Assembly (NCBI RefSeq): GCF_030063135.1
Contig: NZ_JASISO010000058.1
Location: forward strand, 1-41,956
Direction of reading: 5' to 3'
Origin: Streptomyces sp. G-G2
GTDB lineage: Bacteria > Actinomycetota > Actinomycetes > Streptomycetales > Streptomycetaceae
Length of the DNA stretch: 41,956 nt
The notes below the pieces were generated by a model that was not told where the DNA came from, did no database searches, and saw only the letters and a program-made list of their open reading frames with translations. Positions 1 to 8,524 of the stretch are shown here, piece after piece. The position numbers and the translations under genes are program-made. Each line of letters starts with the position of its first letter. Position 1 is the stretch's first letter.

Positions 1-67
1 CACCCGACCCCGCCAGCGCGAAGCCCAAGCCCCCCGGCCCCCCGCGCCCCCGACCCGCCCCCGGCGC

Positions 68-865
68 TCAGGCGCGGATGACTTCCACGCCCGCCGCCTC
101 GAAGGCCTCGGCTACCGCCGGTGCCAGGCCGGTGTCCGTCACCAGGACGTCCACGGCGTCGGTCCCGACGATGCGGGCGAAGGCGCGCACGCCCAGTTTG
201 CTGGAGTCCGCCGCGATGACCACCCGGCGGGAGCGCTCGCACAGGAGGCGGTTCACCGCCGCCTCGTCCTCGTGGCGGGTGGTGGCCCCGTCGAGCGCGT
301 CGAAGCCGTCCACGCCGAGGATCGCCGTGTCCACCGAGAGCTGGCCGAGGACGCCCTGCGCGAGGGGGCCGGTCAGCTCGTAGGACTGGGGGCGGGCCAC
401 GCCCCCGGTGAGCACCGTCTTGAACTGCGGTCGGATCACCAGCTCGCCCGCGATGTTCAGGGCGTTGGTCACCACCGTCAGCGCGGGCGACCCGCTCGCC
501 CCCGCGCTCAGGTCGGCCCGGCCCGCCAGGGCGCGGGCCACCTCCGTGGTCGTCGTACCGCCCGTCAGCCCCACCACCTCGCCCGGTGCGATCAGGGCCG
601 CCGCCGCCTCGCTGATCCGGCGTTTCTCCGGCGCGCGCCGCGTGGTGCGGTAGCGCAGGGGGAGTTCGTACGACACTCCGTGCAGCACCGCCCCGCCGCG
701 CGTGCGCACCAGCAGCTGCTGCTGCGCGAGTTCGTCGAAGTCGCGCCGGATGGTGGCCGCCGAGACGCCGAGGGTCTCGGCGGCCGGTTCGACCTCAAGC
801 CTGCCGTGCTGGACGAGCAGATCCAGCAGCGTTTGCCAGCGCACCTCCCGGGACATGGACCCCAC
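68..865 (-). CDS. DeoR/GlpR-family sugar-phosphate-responsive transcriptional regulator
   Basis: The protein has an N-terminal DeoR winged helix (GVSAATIRRDFDEL recognition region) and a C-terminal DeoRC sugar-phosphate sensor domain with the loop TGGTTTTEVARAL. Its length of about 265 residues fits the family. I chose the GTG at 865 because AAAGGGGG lies 9 bases upstream; ATG 856 and the unsupported ATG 904 are alternatives. The gene diverges from a sugar isomerase/aldolase operon, so it probably represses that operon until a phosphosugar binds. The leader between about 878 and 900 reads GTGCTTTCGCTTCTGTGC, which contains the TTTCG element often found in DeoR-type operators and may be its own operator. 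The sugar is not known. Confidence 0.85.
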   Translation of the reverse strand: MGSMSREVRWQTLLDLLVQHGRLEVEPAAETLGVSAATIRRDFDELAQQQLLVRTRGGAVLHGVSYELPLRYRTTRRAPEKRRISEAAAALIAPGEVVGLTGGTTTTEVARALAGRADLSAGASGSPALTVVTNALNIAGELVIRPQFKTVLTGGVARPQSYELTGPLAQGVLGQLSVDTAILGVDGFDALDGATTRHEDEAAVNRLLCERSRRVVIAADSSKLGVRAFARIVGTDAVDVLVTDTGLAPAVAEAFEAAGVEVIRA

Positions 866-1025
866 GGCGGCGTACCCCCTTTGTGTGCTTTCGCTTCTGT
901 GCATTCGGGCTACCCATTGACATTAACTCAGCAGATCACCCCGCAGATGCTTGAAGTTGCGTGAAACTACCCGCTACCTTGCAGAAAAACGCACCACATC
1001 GCACTCCACCGCACAGGGAGCCGAC

Positions 1026-1928
1026 ATGAGTCATGTCGCGTACGAGCTGACCACGCAACCCGAATGCTGGGAGCGGGCCGCCGAACTGGCGCCGGCCCAG
1101 CGGGCCGTGCTCCCCCAACCGGGGGAGCGGACCGCGATCGTGGGGTGCGGGACCTCGTACTACATGGCGCAGGCGGCCGCCGCGCTCCGCGAGGAATCGG
1201 GCGCCGGGGAGACCGATGCCTTCCCCGCCTCCGAGTTCCCGCGCCACCGCCGCTACGACCGGGTCGTGGCCCTGACCCGCTCCGGCACCACCACCGAGGT
1301 GCTGGACCTGCTCGCGCAGCTGCGCGACGCCGGGATCCGGACCACGGCGGTGATCGGCGACCCGGCCACCCCGGTGATGAGCCTCGCCGACGACCTGGTC
1401 GTCCTCGACTTCGCCGACGAGCGTTCGGTCGTACAGACCCGCTTCGCCACCACGGCCCTGACCCTGCTGCGCGCCCACTTCGGGCTGCACAGCCCCGCCG
1501 TCGTCGCCGACGCGCGCGCCGCGCTCGCCGAGCCGCTGCCCGAACAGATCGCCAGCCGGGGCCAGTTCACGTTCCTCGGCCGGGGCTGGAGCGTCGGCCT
1601 CGCGAACGAGGCCGCCCTCAAGATGCGCGAGGCCGCGCTGTCCTGGTCCGAGTCCTACCCGGCGATGGAGTACCGGCACGGCCCGATCAGTGTCAGTGGG
1701 CCCGGCACGGTCACCTGGGCGATGGACGAAGCCCCCGACGGCCTGGCCGAGCAGGTGCGCGGCACGGGCGCCCAGTGGGTGGAGGCCCGCCACGACCCGC
1801 TGGCCGAACTGGTACGGGTGCACCGCCTCGCGATCGCCGTCGCGGCCCACCAGGACCTGGACCCCGACCGGCCGCGCAACCTGACCCGTTCGGTGATCCT
1901 CACCAGCGAAGAGGGGGCCGTCCGATGA
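1026..1928 (+). CDS. SIS-domain sugar-phosphate isomerase/deaminase (AgaS/GlmS-C type)
   Basis: The protein of 300 residues carries two SIS folds like the isomerase half of GlmS and the AgaS family. The first phosphosugar loop is GCGTSYYMAQ, the serine-rich loop is TRSGTTTEV, and the second domain has the motif NEAALKMREAALSWSESYPAMEYRHGP. The start ATG 1026 has AGGGAG 6 bases upstream. The family isomerises or deaminates amino-sugar 6-phosphates in the cytoplasm. It overlaps the following aldolase gene by ATGA, so the two are translationally coupled. A weak promoter (TTGAAG 950-955, TACCTT 975-980, 19-base spacer) lies in the divergent region. The exact substrate (galactosamine-6-P, glucosamine-6-P or another) cannot be decided from the sequence. 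Confidence 0.85.
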   Translation: MSHVAYELTTQPECWERAAELAPAQRAVLPQPGERTAIVGCGTSYYMAQAAAALREESGAGETDAFPASEFPRHRRYDRVVALTRSGTTTEVLDLLAQLRDAGIRTTAVIGDPATPVMSLADDLVVLDFADERSVVQTRFATTALTLLRAHFGLHSPAVVADARAALAEPLPEQIASRGQFTFLGRGWSVGLANEAALKMREAALSWSESYPAMEYRHGPISVSGPGTVTWAMDEAPDGLAEQVRGTGAQWVEARHDPLAELVRVHRLAIAVAAHQDLDPDRPRNLTRSVILTSEEGAVR

Positions 1929-2797
1929 GCCTCGTCCCCGCGGGCGCCCTGGTGCGCGAGGCGGCCGCGCGAGGCCGCGCCGTCGCCGCGTTCAACATCA
2001 TCACCCTGGAGCACGCCGAGGCCGTGGTGGCCGGGGCCGAGCGGACCCGCCTGCCGGTGATCATCCAGCTCAGCGAGAACGCCGTCAGGTTCCGCGACGG
2101 CCGCCTGCTGCCCATCGCGCGCGCCGCCGCGGCCTGCGCGGAGGCCGCGGCGGTCCCCGTCGGCCTGCACCTGGACCACGTCAAGAGCGCCGACCTGCTG
2201 CGCCAGGCCGCCGACGCGGGCTTCGGCTCGGTCATGTACGACGCCGCGCACCTGCCGTACGCCGAGAACCTGGAGGCGACCCGTTCGGCCGCCGACTGGG
2301 CGCACGCCAACGGCCTGTGGATCGAGGCCGAGCTGGGGGAGGTGGGCGGCAAGGACGGCGCCGCCCCGCTGGACCCGCACGCCCCTGGCGCCCGTACCGA
2401 TCCGGACGAGGCGCGCCGCTTCGTCGCGGACTCCGGTGTGGACGCGCTGGCCGTCGCGATCGGCAGCAGTCACGCGATGACCTCCCGGACCGCGGCGCTG
2501 GACCATGCGCTGCTCGCCCGGCTGGCCAAGGCCGTGGACGTACCGCTCGTCCTGCACGGCTCCTCCGGCCTGCCGGACGCGGAGCTGGCCGCGGCGGTCG
2601 CGGGCGGCATCCGCAAGGTCAACATCGGCACCGCCCTGAACGTGGCGATGACCGGGGCCATCCGCGACCACCTGACCACGGCCGATCCGCGCCCGTACCT
2701 GACGGCGGCCCGTACGGCGATGACGGCGACCACGGTGGCGATGCTGACGGCGCTGAACTCCTCCCGCCCGGTGGCGGCGGTCGTGCCCGGGCGCTGA
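1925..2797 (+). CDS. Class II (zinc) ketose-bisphosphate aldolase, GatY/KbaY/Fba type
   Basis: This 290-residue protein starts with the usual AFNI segment near residue 20. It has the family metal-binding histidine in HLDHV, the acidic segment EAELGEVGGKDG, a second histidine in SSHAM, and HGSSGLP near the C-terminus followed by the phosphate-binding IRKVNIGT. Class II aldolases cleave fructose- or tagatose-1,6-bisphosphate to DHAP and an aldehyde. The ATG lies inside the stop of the upstream isomerase gene (ATGA), so the two form one unit: the isomerase/deaminase would feed a ketose phosphate to the aldolase. No kinase or sugar transporter is visible within the window, so the pathway is incomplete here. 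Confidence 0.87.
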   Translation: MSLVPAGALVREAAARGRAVAAFNIITLEHAEAVVAGAERTRLPVIIQLSENAVRFRDGRLLPIARAAAACAEAAAVPVGLHLDHVKSADLLRQAADAGFGSVMYDAAHLPYAENLEATRSAADWAHANGLWIEAELGEVGGKDGAAPLDPHAPGARTDPDEARRFVADSGVDALAVAIGSSHAMTSRTAALDHALLARLAKAVDVPLVLHGSSGLPDAELAAAVAGGIRKVNIGTALNVAMTGAIRDHLTTADPRPYLTAARTAMTATTVAMLTALNSSRPVAAVVPGR

Positions 2798-2831
2798 GGG
2801 CCCGCGGGGCGGCACGGCCCTTCCGGATTTG

Positions 2832-2845
2832 TGAAACGCGTTCTA
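2832..2845. promoter_or_regulatory. KstR-like operator upstream of the acyl-CoA dehydrogenase
   Basis: The sequence TGAAACGCGTTCTA matches every fixed position of the published KstR consensus TnnAACnnGTTnnA. KstR is a TetR-family repressor of sterol and fatty-acid catabolism in actinobacteria. The site is about 50-60 bases upstream of the dehydrogenase start, where a repressor would act. No kstR gene is in the window, so regulation is an inference. Confidence 0.5.
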
Positions 2846-2892
2846 CTCTACGCCCGCCAGCGACGATGGACCGCGAGACTCCCGGAGGGGCC

Positions 2893-4083
2893 GTGCACCT
2901 CGAATACACTCCTGAGCAGCAGCAGTTGCGCACCGAGCTGCGCGCCTACTTCGCCGAGCTGGTCCCGGAGGACGTCTACGGGCGCTACCAGGACGCCGCC
3001 GCGCAGAAGCGCTTCTACCGCGAGACGATCCGGCGGCTCGGGGCCGACGGCTGGCTCGGAGTCGGCTGGCCCGCGGAGTACGGCGGGCGCGGGATGTCGC
3101 CCATGGACCAGTTCATCTTCTTCGACGAAGCCGCGCAGGCCGTGGTCCCGCTGCCGTTGATGGCCCTCAACACCGTCGGGCCGACGATCATGCAGTTCGG
3201 CACGGACGAGCAGAAGGCGTACTTCCTGCCGAAGATCCTCGCCGGGGAGATCGACTTCGCCATCGGCTACAGCGAACCCGACGCCGGCACCGATCTCGCC
3301 GCGCTGAAGTGCAAGGCCGTGCGCGAGGGCGACGAGGAGAGCGGCACGTACGTCGTCAACGGGCAGAAGATCTGGACCACCAACGGCGACACCGCCGACT
3401 GGGTCTGGCTCGCCGTCCGCACCGACCCCGAGGCCCCCGCCCACAAGGGCATCACCATGCTCCTCGTCCCCACCGACGACCCCGGTTACTCCTGCACCCT
3501 CATCAACACGCTCGCCTCGCACGACACCACCGCGAGCTACTACGAGGACATCCGCGTCCCCGCGAACCGTCGGGTCGGCCAGGAGAACAAGGGCTGGCGG
3601 CTGATCACCAACCAGCTCAACCACGAGCGCGTCACCCTCGCGGCCCACGGCACGATGGCCATCCGGGCCCTGCACGACGTACAGCGCTGGGCCGCCGACA
3701 CCAAGCTCGCCGACGGCCGCCGCGTCATCGACCTCGGCTGGGTGCGCGGCCGCCTCGCCCGCACCCACGCCCGGCTCGACGCGATGAAGCTGCTGAACTG
3801 GCAGATGGTCAACGCCGTTCAGGGCGGCACCCTCACGCCGCAGGACGCCTCCGCCGTCAAGGTCTACGGTTCCGAGGCCCGCCGGGACGCTTACGCCTGG
3901 CTGATGGAGGTCGTCGGCGCGGCGGGCGCCCTGAAGGACGGCTCGGTGGGCGCGGTACTCCACGGAGAACTCGAACGCGGCTACCGCAGCGCGGTCATCT
4001 TCACCTTCGGTGGCGGCAACAACGAGATCCAGCGGGAGATCATCTCCTGGATCGGCCTGGGCATGCCCCGCGTCCGCCGCTGA
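2893..4083 (+). CDS. Acyl-CoA dehydrogenase (FadE family)
   Basis: A full-length FAD-dependent acyl-CoA dehydrogenase of 396 residues. The N-terminal helical domain begins YTPEQQQLRTELRAYF. The middle beta domain has GYSEPDAGTDLAAL and GQKIWTTNGDTADW, which contact FAD and substrate. The C-terminal domain ends in GGGNNEIQREIISW and LGMPRVRR, resembling the FadE26-29-like enzymes of sterol side-chain oxidation. I chose GTG 2893 because GGAGGGG precedes it closely; ATG 2866 is in frame but has no ribosome site. It oxidises acyl-CoA to enoyl-CoA. The KstR-like box at 2832 supports a fatty-acid or steroid role, but the substrate chain is unknown. A strong hairpin follows the stop. Confidence 0.88.
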   Translation: MHLEYTPEQQQLRTELRAYFAELVPEDVYGRYQDAAAQKRFYRETIRRLGADGWLGVGWPAEYGGRGMSPMDQFIFFDEAAQAVVPLPLMALNTVGPTIMQFGTDEQKAYFLPKILAGEIDFAIGYSEPDAGTDLAALKCKAVREGDEESGTYVVNGQKIWTTNGDTADWVWLAVRTDPEAPAHKGITMLLVPTDDPGYSCTLINTLASHDTTASYYEDIRVPANRRVGQENKGWRLITNQLNHERVTLAAHGTMAIRALHDVQRWAADTKLADGRRVIDLGWVRGRLARTHARLDAMKLLNWQMVNAVQGGTLTPQDASAVKVYGSEARRDAYAWLMEVVGAAGALKDGSVGAVLHGELERGYRSAVIFTFGGGNNEIQREIISWIGLGMPRVRR

Positions 4084-4133
4084 CCCGGCCCCGACGGGTG
4101 CTCCGGGGCGCTCGTCCCGACAGGCAAGTCCGC

Positions 4134-4158
4134 GGCGCCCGACCATGGTTCGGGCGCC
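4134..4158 (+). terminator. Hairpin terminator after the acyl-CoA dehydrogenase
   Basis: A 9-bp perfect stem, GGCGCCCGA (4134-4142) with TCGGGCGCC (4150-4158), closes a 7-base loop 50 bases past the dehydrogenase stop. It has no T-run, as is common in high-GC actinomycetes. Confidence 0.6.
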
Positions 4159-4195
4159 GGAGGGCTGCTTCCGGCCCTGGCCTACCATCGTCCCC

Positions 4196-4684
4196 GTGAC
4201 CTCCGCGCTGCTCCTCATCGATCTGACGCCCCGCATCATCGCCCTGCCGCTCGCCCCGCACTCCGGTGAGGAGGTGCTGGCACGCTGCCGTCGGCTGGCC
4301 CAGGCGTTCCGGGCGAACGGCCGCCCGGTCGTACTCGTTCGAGTGGAGCGGCCGAACGTGACCGAGCAACCGCCCGGCAGCGGCTTCGCCGACGGCCTGG
4401 TCCAGCCCGGCGATGCCGTGGTCGTCAAGCGCACCGTGGGGGCGTTCCACGGCACCGGTCTGCACGAGCGGCTGCGCGAGCTGGGCGTGGACACGCTGGT
4501 GCTCGCCGGACTGGTCACCACGATGGGGGTCGAGTCCACGGCGCGGGCCGCGAGCGACCACGGCTACGAGGTGGAGTTCGTCGCCGACGCCATGTCGGGC
4601 TTCGCCGTGGAGGAGCACGACGTCACGGTGGAGAGGATCTTCCCCCGGTTCGGCGACGTGCGTACTACGGCGGCGTACACCTGA
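4196..4684 (+). CDS. Isochorismatase-fold hydrolase lacking the usual nucleophilic cysteine
   Basis: A 162-residue isochorismatase-like (cysteine-hydrolase superfamily) protein. It keeps the catalytic Asp (ALLLIDLT) and Lys (VVKRTVGAFHGTGL). At the place of the superfamily nucleophile the motif reads TTMGVESTARAA, so glycine replaces cysteine. True isochorismatases such as PhzD and EntB also lack this cysteine, whereas amidases such as nicotinamidase need it. The GTG start is about 7 bases after a TACCAT -10 box at 4183-4188, suggesting a leaderless transcript. The gene is monocistronic between two hairpin or promoter regions. It could hydrolyse a vinyl ether such as isochorismate or be inactive; the substrate is unknown. 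Confidence 0.8.
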   Translation: MTSALLLIDLTPRIIALPLAPHSGEEVLARCRRLAQAFRANGRPVVLVRVERPNVTEQPPGSGFADGLVQPGDAVVVKRTVGAFHGTGLHERLRELGVDTLVLAGLVTTMGVESTARAASDHGYEVEFVADAMSGFAVEEHDVTVERIFPRFGDVRTTAAYT

Positions 4685-4741
4685 ACCCCTGGCACGGGCG
4701 GCCGGTGAGCGTCCGCCACGGGAGCCGGTCGGGCCGTCCTA

Positions 4742-4785
4742 CCGGATCGCGGTGCCATCGGGATTTCATCGGTCCTCCCTAGCGT
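4742..4785 (+). promoter_or_regulatory. SARP-type direct-repeat promoter A (acylase gene)
   Basis: Three consecutive 11-mers, CCGGATCGCGG, TGCCATCGGGA and TTTCATCGGTC (4742-4774), keep ATCG at the same column. A -10 box TAGCGT follows at 4780-4785. The last repeat starts 16 bases before the -10, the same spacing as at the promoters near 7384 and 10573. An 11-bp period of about 7-bp repeats overlapping the -35 region is the known SARP binding layout. Confidence 0.55.
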
Positions 4786-4831
4786 GACCGTGTTCAGGCG
4801 CGGGCCTGGACCTCAGGGGAAGGACGGCCCG

Positions 4832-7321
4832 ATGGCGCGGAAGAGGTTCAGAGCGAGGCTGCCGATGGCGGTCGTGGCCGCGGTGGCGGTCATGAGCACG
4901 ATGGCGGCCACCGGGTCCTCGGCCACCGGGTCTTCAGCCACCGGTTCGTCGGTCCCCGGTTCGCGGGCCGCCGGGCAGGGGCCGGACAAGCCGACGATCC
5001 GGTACACCGAGTACGGGATCCCGCACATCATCGCCTCGGACTGGGCGGGGCTGGGCACGGGTTACGGGTACGCCGCGGCCAAGGACAACATCTGCACCCT
5101 GGCCGACACCTATCTGATGGTCAACGCCCAGCGGTCCCGCTATCTGGGGCCCGACGGCAGGACGAGCCCCGGCGAGCAGCAGGACACCACCACCAACCTC
5201 GACAGCGACCTGTACTTCCAGCGCATCAACGACGACCGGGTGGTGGAGCGGCTGATCGCACAGCCCGCTCCCAACGGGCCGGAGCCCGAGGTCAAGGAGG
5301 CCATCCGCGGCTACGTCCAGGGATACAACAGGTACCTGGCCGAGACGGGCGCCGGCAACATCTCCGACCCGGTCTGCCGCGGTGCTGCCTGGGTGCGGCC
5401 GATCACCGAACTGGACGTCTACCGGCACGCGCACGCCGAGATCATCATGGGCAGCGCCGACGCCCTGCTGAGCGGGGAGGTGAACGCCGCGCCCCCGGGG
5501 GCGTCGGCCGCCGCGCCCCCGGCGTCCTCCCCCGAGGAGGCCGCGGCCAAGATCCGCGACGCGATGGCCGCCGGCCGTCAGCAGAGCATGGGCAGCAACG
5601 CTCTGGCCGTCGGTTCCCAGGGCGTGTCCGGGGGCACCGGCATGCTGCTGGCCAACCCGCACTTTCCCTGGCAGGGCAAGAACCGGATGTGGCAGAGCCA
5701 CCTGACCATCCCGGGGAAGGTCAATGTCTCCGGGGGCAGCCTGCTCGGATTCCCCGCCGTGAACATCGGGCACAACGACGACGTCGCCTGGAGCCACACC
5801 ATCGCCACGGTGGCTCCGTTCGGGCTGTTCGACGTCCAGGTCGATCCGCTGAACCCGACCAACTACCTGGTCGACGGCGCCTGGCGGCCGATGACCTCGC
5901 AGCAGGTCGGCGTCGACGTGCTGCACACGGACGGCTCCATCGGCAGGGTCACCAGGACGCTGTGGTCCACCCGCTACGGCCCGATCACCACGTCGCTCCA
6001 GGGCTACCCGCTGCCCTGGGTGGTCAGCGCGCACGCGGTGCGCGACGTGAACATGGACAACCTGCGGGCGTTGAACACCTGGTTCCGCCTCGACCAGGCC
6101 AAGGACGTCAACGACGTGGTGAGCACCCTGGAAACCACGGAGGGCGTCCCCTTCTTCAACACCGTCGCCTCCGACCGCAAGGGCAAGGCGCTGTACGCGG
6201 ACATCCAGGCCACCCCGAACATCACCGACGAGCACGCGCGGGTGTGCCTCACCGAGACCGGCAAGCTGCTGTTCAACCAGTCGCTACGGCTGCCGAACGT
6301 ACCGCCGGTCTCCATCTTCGACGGCAAGCGCAGCGCGTGCGACTGGCCGGACGACCCGAACGCGGTCGCGCCCGGCCTGCTGGACCCGCACAAGCAGCCG
6401 CGCCTGATCCGGTCCGACTTCGTAGGCAACGCGAACGACAGTGCCTGGCTGGCCAACCCCGAACAGCCACTGTCCCTGCCCAGGGTGATGGGCGACACGG
6501 CGGCGCCCCGGTCGCTGCGCACCCAGGAGCTGATCCTGACCGCGCAGAACCGGATCAACGGCACCGACGGTCTGCCGGGCCGGGGCTTCACGCCCGAGAA
6601 CATGCGGCAATTGCTGTTCGCCGACAACAGCAGGGCGGCCGACCTGGCCCTCGACGCCACGGTGACGATGTGCCGGAGCGTCCCCTTCGGGCTCATTCTG
6701 GTGGACGGCACACTGGTCAACGTGAGCGAGGCGTGTCCGATCCTGGCCGCCTGGAAGGACCACGACTTCACGGCGGACAGCCGCGGATCCTGGCTGTTCG
6801 AGAACTACTGGGCCTTCCTGCTCGGTGGTCAGGCGATCGAGAAACTGCCGTGGCGGGTGCCCTTCGATCCCAAGGACCCGGTGCACACGCCCAATTCGCT
6901 GGACCCCGGCAGCTCCGCCGTCCGCGACGCGTTCGGCCGGGCGGTCATCGCGCTGCGCAACGCGGGCATCGCGCCGAACGCGCCGCTGTCGGACGTACAG
7001 AAGATCACCCGCAACGGCGAGCAGATCCCGATCCACGGATCGGTCACCGAACTCGGGGTGCTGAACGTGGTCACTCCCGGAGTGGTCAACGGCACGCTGG
7101 ACATCACCTTCGGCTCCAGTTTCATCCAGCAGGTGCGGTTCACCGCCGACGGTCCGCCGCAAACCTCCTCGGTACTGGCCTACTCCCAGTCGGCCAACCC
7201 GAACTCGCCGCACTACACCGACCAGACCAAGCTGTTCTCGGCCGGGCAGTGGGTGACCGAACGGTTCACCGAGGAGCAGATCGCGGCCTCACCGGTCCGT
7301 GAGGTCAAGGTCCTGGACTGA
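4832..7321 (+). CDS. Secreted penicillin/AHL-acylase-family N-terminal nucleophile hydrolase
   Basis: The 829-residue precursor begins with a Sec-type signal (RKRFRARLPMAVVAAVAVM) and a linker of five-residue repeats TGSSA. The alpha-chain region starts IRYTEYGIPHIIA. The autocatalytic site is QSMGSNALAVG: cleavage before Ser255 would expose the N-terminal nucleophile of a beta chain of about 575 residues, containing NPHFPWQG, GGSLLGFP and NDSAWLANPEQP. The closest known types are the Streptomyces enzymes AhlM, aculeacin A acylase and penicillin V acylase. They remove fatty-acyl chains from lactones, lipopeptides or penicillin V outside the cell. ATG 4832 has AAGGA 7 bases upstream. The promoter carries SARP-like repeats. 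A paralogue lies at 37818-40265. Confidence 0.88.
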   Translation: MARKRFRARLPMAVVAAVAVMSTMAATGSSATGSSATGSSVPGSRAAGQGPDKPTIRYTEYGIPHIIASDWAGLGTGYGYAAAKDNICTLADTYLMVNAQRSRYLGPDGRTSPGEQQDTTTNLDSDLYFQRINDDRVVERLIAQPAPNGPEPEVKEAIRGYVQGYNRYLAETGAGNISDPVCRGAAWVRPITELDVYRHAHAEIIMGSADALLSGEVNAAPPGASAAAPPASSPEEAAAKIRDAMAAGRQQSMGSNALAVGSQGVSGGTGMLLANPHFPWQGKNRMWQSHLTIPGKVNVSGGSLLGFPAVNIGHNDDVAWSHTIATVAPFGLFDVQVDPLNPTNYLVDGAWRPMTSQQVGVDVLHTDGSIGRVTRTLWSTRYGPITTSLQGYPLPWVVSAHAVRDVNMDNLRALNTWFRLDQAKDVNDVVSTLETTEGVPFFNTVASDRKGKALYADIQATPNITDEHARVCLTETGKLLFNQSLRLPNVPPVSIFDGKRSACDWPDDPNAVAPGLLDPHKQPRLIRSDFVGNANDSAWLANPEQPLSLPRVMGDTAAPRSLRTQELILTAQNRINGTDGLPGRGFTPENMRQLLFADNSRAADLALDATVTMCRSVPFGLILVDGTLVNVSEACPILAAWKDHDFTADSRGSWLFENYWAFLLGGQAIEKLPWRVPFDPKDPVHTPNSLDPGSSAVRDAFGRAVIALRNAGIAPNAPLSDVQKITRNGEQIPIHGSVTELGVLNVVTPGVVNGTLDITFGSSFIQQVRFTADGPPQTSSVLAYSQSANPNSPHYTDQTKLFSAGQWVTERFTEEQIAASPVREVKVLD

Positions 7322-7333
7322 GACCGGCCCGCA

Positions 7334-7372
7334 GGGCGCGCCGGAACCTCCACGACGGCCTCCGGCGTGCCC
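7334..7372 (+). terminator. Hairpin terminator after the first acylase gene
   Basis: A 12-bp stem pairs GGGCGCGCCGGA (7334-7345) with TCCGGCGTGCCC (7361-7372), with one G-U pair, 12 bases after the stop. TTT follows directly and is also the first three bases of promoter B. Confidence 0.6.
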
Positions 7373-7405
7373 TTTCACCCGGGTTTCATCGCCGTTCCAT
7401 ACGAT
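7373..7405 (+). promoter_or_regulatory. SARP-type direct-repeat promoter B (esterase gene)
   Basis: Three 11-mers follow one another: TTTCACCCGGG, TTTCATCGCCG and TTCCATACGAT. The -10 box TACGAT (7400-7405) is inside the third and begins 16 bases after the start of TTTCATCG, exactly as at promoter A. The GTG start is about 42 bases downstream. Confidence 0.5.
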
Positions 7406-7447
7406 TCGCGCCGCGCGACGACAAGAGAACTCACGAGGGGGCACGCT

Positions 7448-8524
7448 GTGACGAGGAGAGCAAGCCGATGGCGGACAGTGGTGGCATCGATGGCCGCCGT
7501 CGTGGCGATGGCCGCGCCGACGGGCTGGGCGCGGGCCGCTGACGGCACCGCGCCGCCGCCGATGGCGAATGGGTTCGGCCTGACCCAGGTCGACACGGCG
7601 ACGGGCGGTCCCACCAACTTCACCATCACCGTGACCACACCCGAGGTCACGGGCAAGCACCACATCAAGATCATTCTGCCGAGCGGTTACGGCGACGACC
7701 CGGCCAGGCGTTACCCGGTGCTGTACTTCCTGCACGGATCTCCCGACGACCCGGTCCAGCAGAACTATCCGGCGCTGACCACCTCGAACCAGATGATCAC
7801 CGTCATCCCGGACGGCGGCGCTCGGGGCTGGTACGCCAACTGGCTCAACCAGAAGACCCAGGCCGGCGCCCAGAACTGGGAGAACTTTCACCTCAAGCAG
7901 GTGATCCCGTTCATCGACGCGAACCTGCGGACCGTCGCCACCAAGAAGGCCAGGGCCGTCGCCGGTGTCTCCATGGGCGGGTTCGGGGCCCTCCACTACG
8001 CCCAGGACCGCCCCGACCTGTTCAGCCAGACCGCGTCCCTGTCGGGCGACATCGACCTGTCGGCCAACGCCATGGACCTGCGGCTGGCCGTGGTCGCCTC
8101 CCTCATCGACGCCCAGGGCGTCATCTGCGGCTCCTCATCGGGTGCCTGCGACCCCACCAACGACCCGTACAAGCCCGGTGTGGACAGCGACGCCCTGTTC
8201 GGTTCGCCCTACCCGGTGTTCAACGCCGACTGGCGGTGGAACGAGGCCGACCCGTCCCAGCACATGGACAGACTCGCCGGAGTCGGGGTCTCCCTCTACG
8301 TGGGCAACGGCCGTGGCTCCGCCACCGAACCGGAGTTCTGGCTCGAAAGCGCGTCCAAGCACGCCAAGGACCGCATGGACGCGCTGGGCATGCCCTACTA
8401 CTACGTCGACTACGGAGACGGGTCCGCCTGGGGAACCCAGTGCAACGGCGGCCACAACGCGGGCTGCTGGGAACAGGACCTCCGGGACCTGATCCCCCGG
8501 CTGGAAAGGGCCTTCGCCTCCTGA
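7448..8524 (+). CDS. Secreted alpha/beta-hydrolase esterase (esterase D/antigen-85-like fold)
   Basis: A 358-residue precursor with a Sec signal (about residues 1-31, ending GWARAAD). The mature enzyme has RYPVLYFLHGSPDD near residue 90 (oxyanion side) and the nucleophile elbow GVSMGG with Ser175. The likely catalytic His is in NGGHNAGCW near the C-terminus, and two cysteines there could form a disulfide. The family includes feruloyl/tributyrin esterases and mycolyltransferases, acting outside the cell on esters. GTG 7448 follows GAGGGGG by about 8 bases. It lies between the secreted acylase and the SARP gene, and its promoter carries the same 11-bp repeats, so it is probably co-regulated with them. 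The natural substrate is not known. Confidence 0.83.
   Translation: MTRRASRWRTVVASMAAVVAMAAPTGWARAADGTAPPPMANGFGLTQVDTATGGPTNFTITVTTPEVTGKHHIKIILPSGYGDDPARRYPVLYFLHGSPDDPVQQNYPALTTSNQMITVIPDGGARGWYANWLNQKTQAGAQNWENFHLKQVIPFIDANLRTVATKKARAVAGVSMGGFGALHYAQDRPDLFSQTASLSGDIDLSANAMDLRLAVVASLIDAQGVICGSSSGACDPTNDPYKPGVDSDALFGSPYPVFNADWRWNEADPSQHMDRLAGVGVSLYVGNGRGSATEPEFWLESASKHAKDRMDALGMPYYYVDYGDGSAWGTQCNGGHNAGCWEQDLRDLIPRLERAFAS

Noticed and set aside
1..67. Coding sequence at the left edge
   Set aside because: The C-rich 67 bases carry no convincing frame or stop for a neighbouring gene; too short to judge.
2797..2821. Possible terminator after the aldolase gene (AGGGCC ... GGCCCT)
   Set aside because: A stem of only 6 bp with a 13-base loop is easily found by chance in this base composition.
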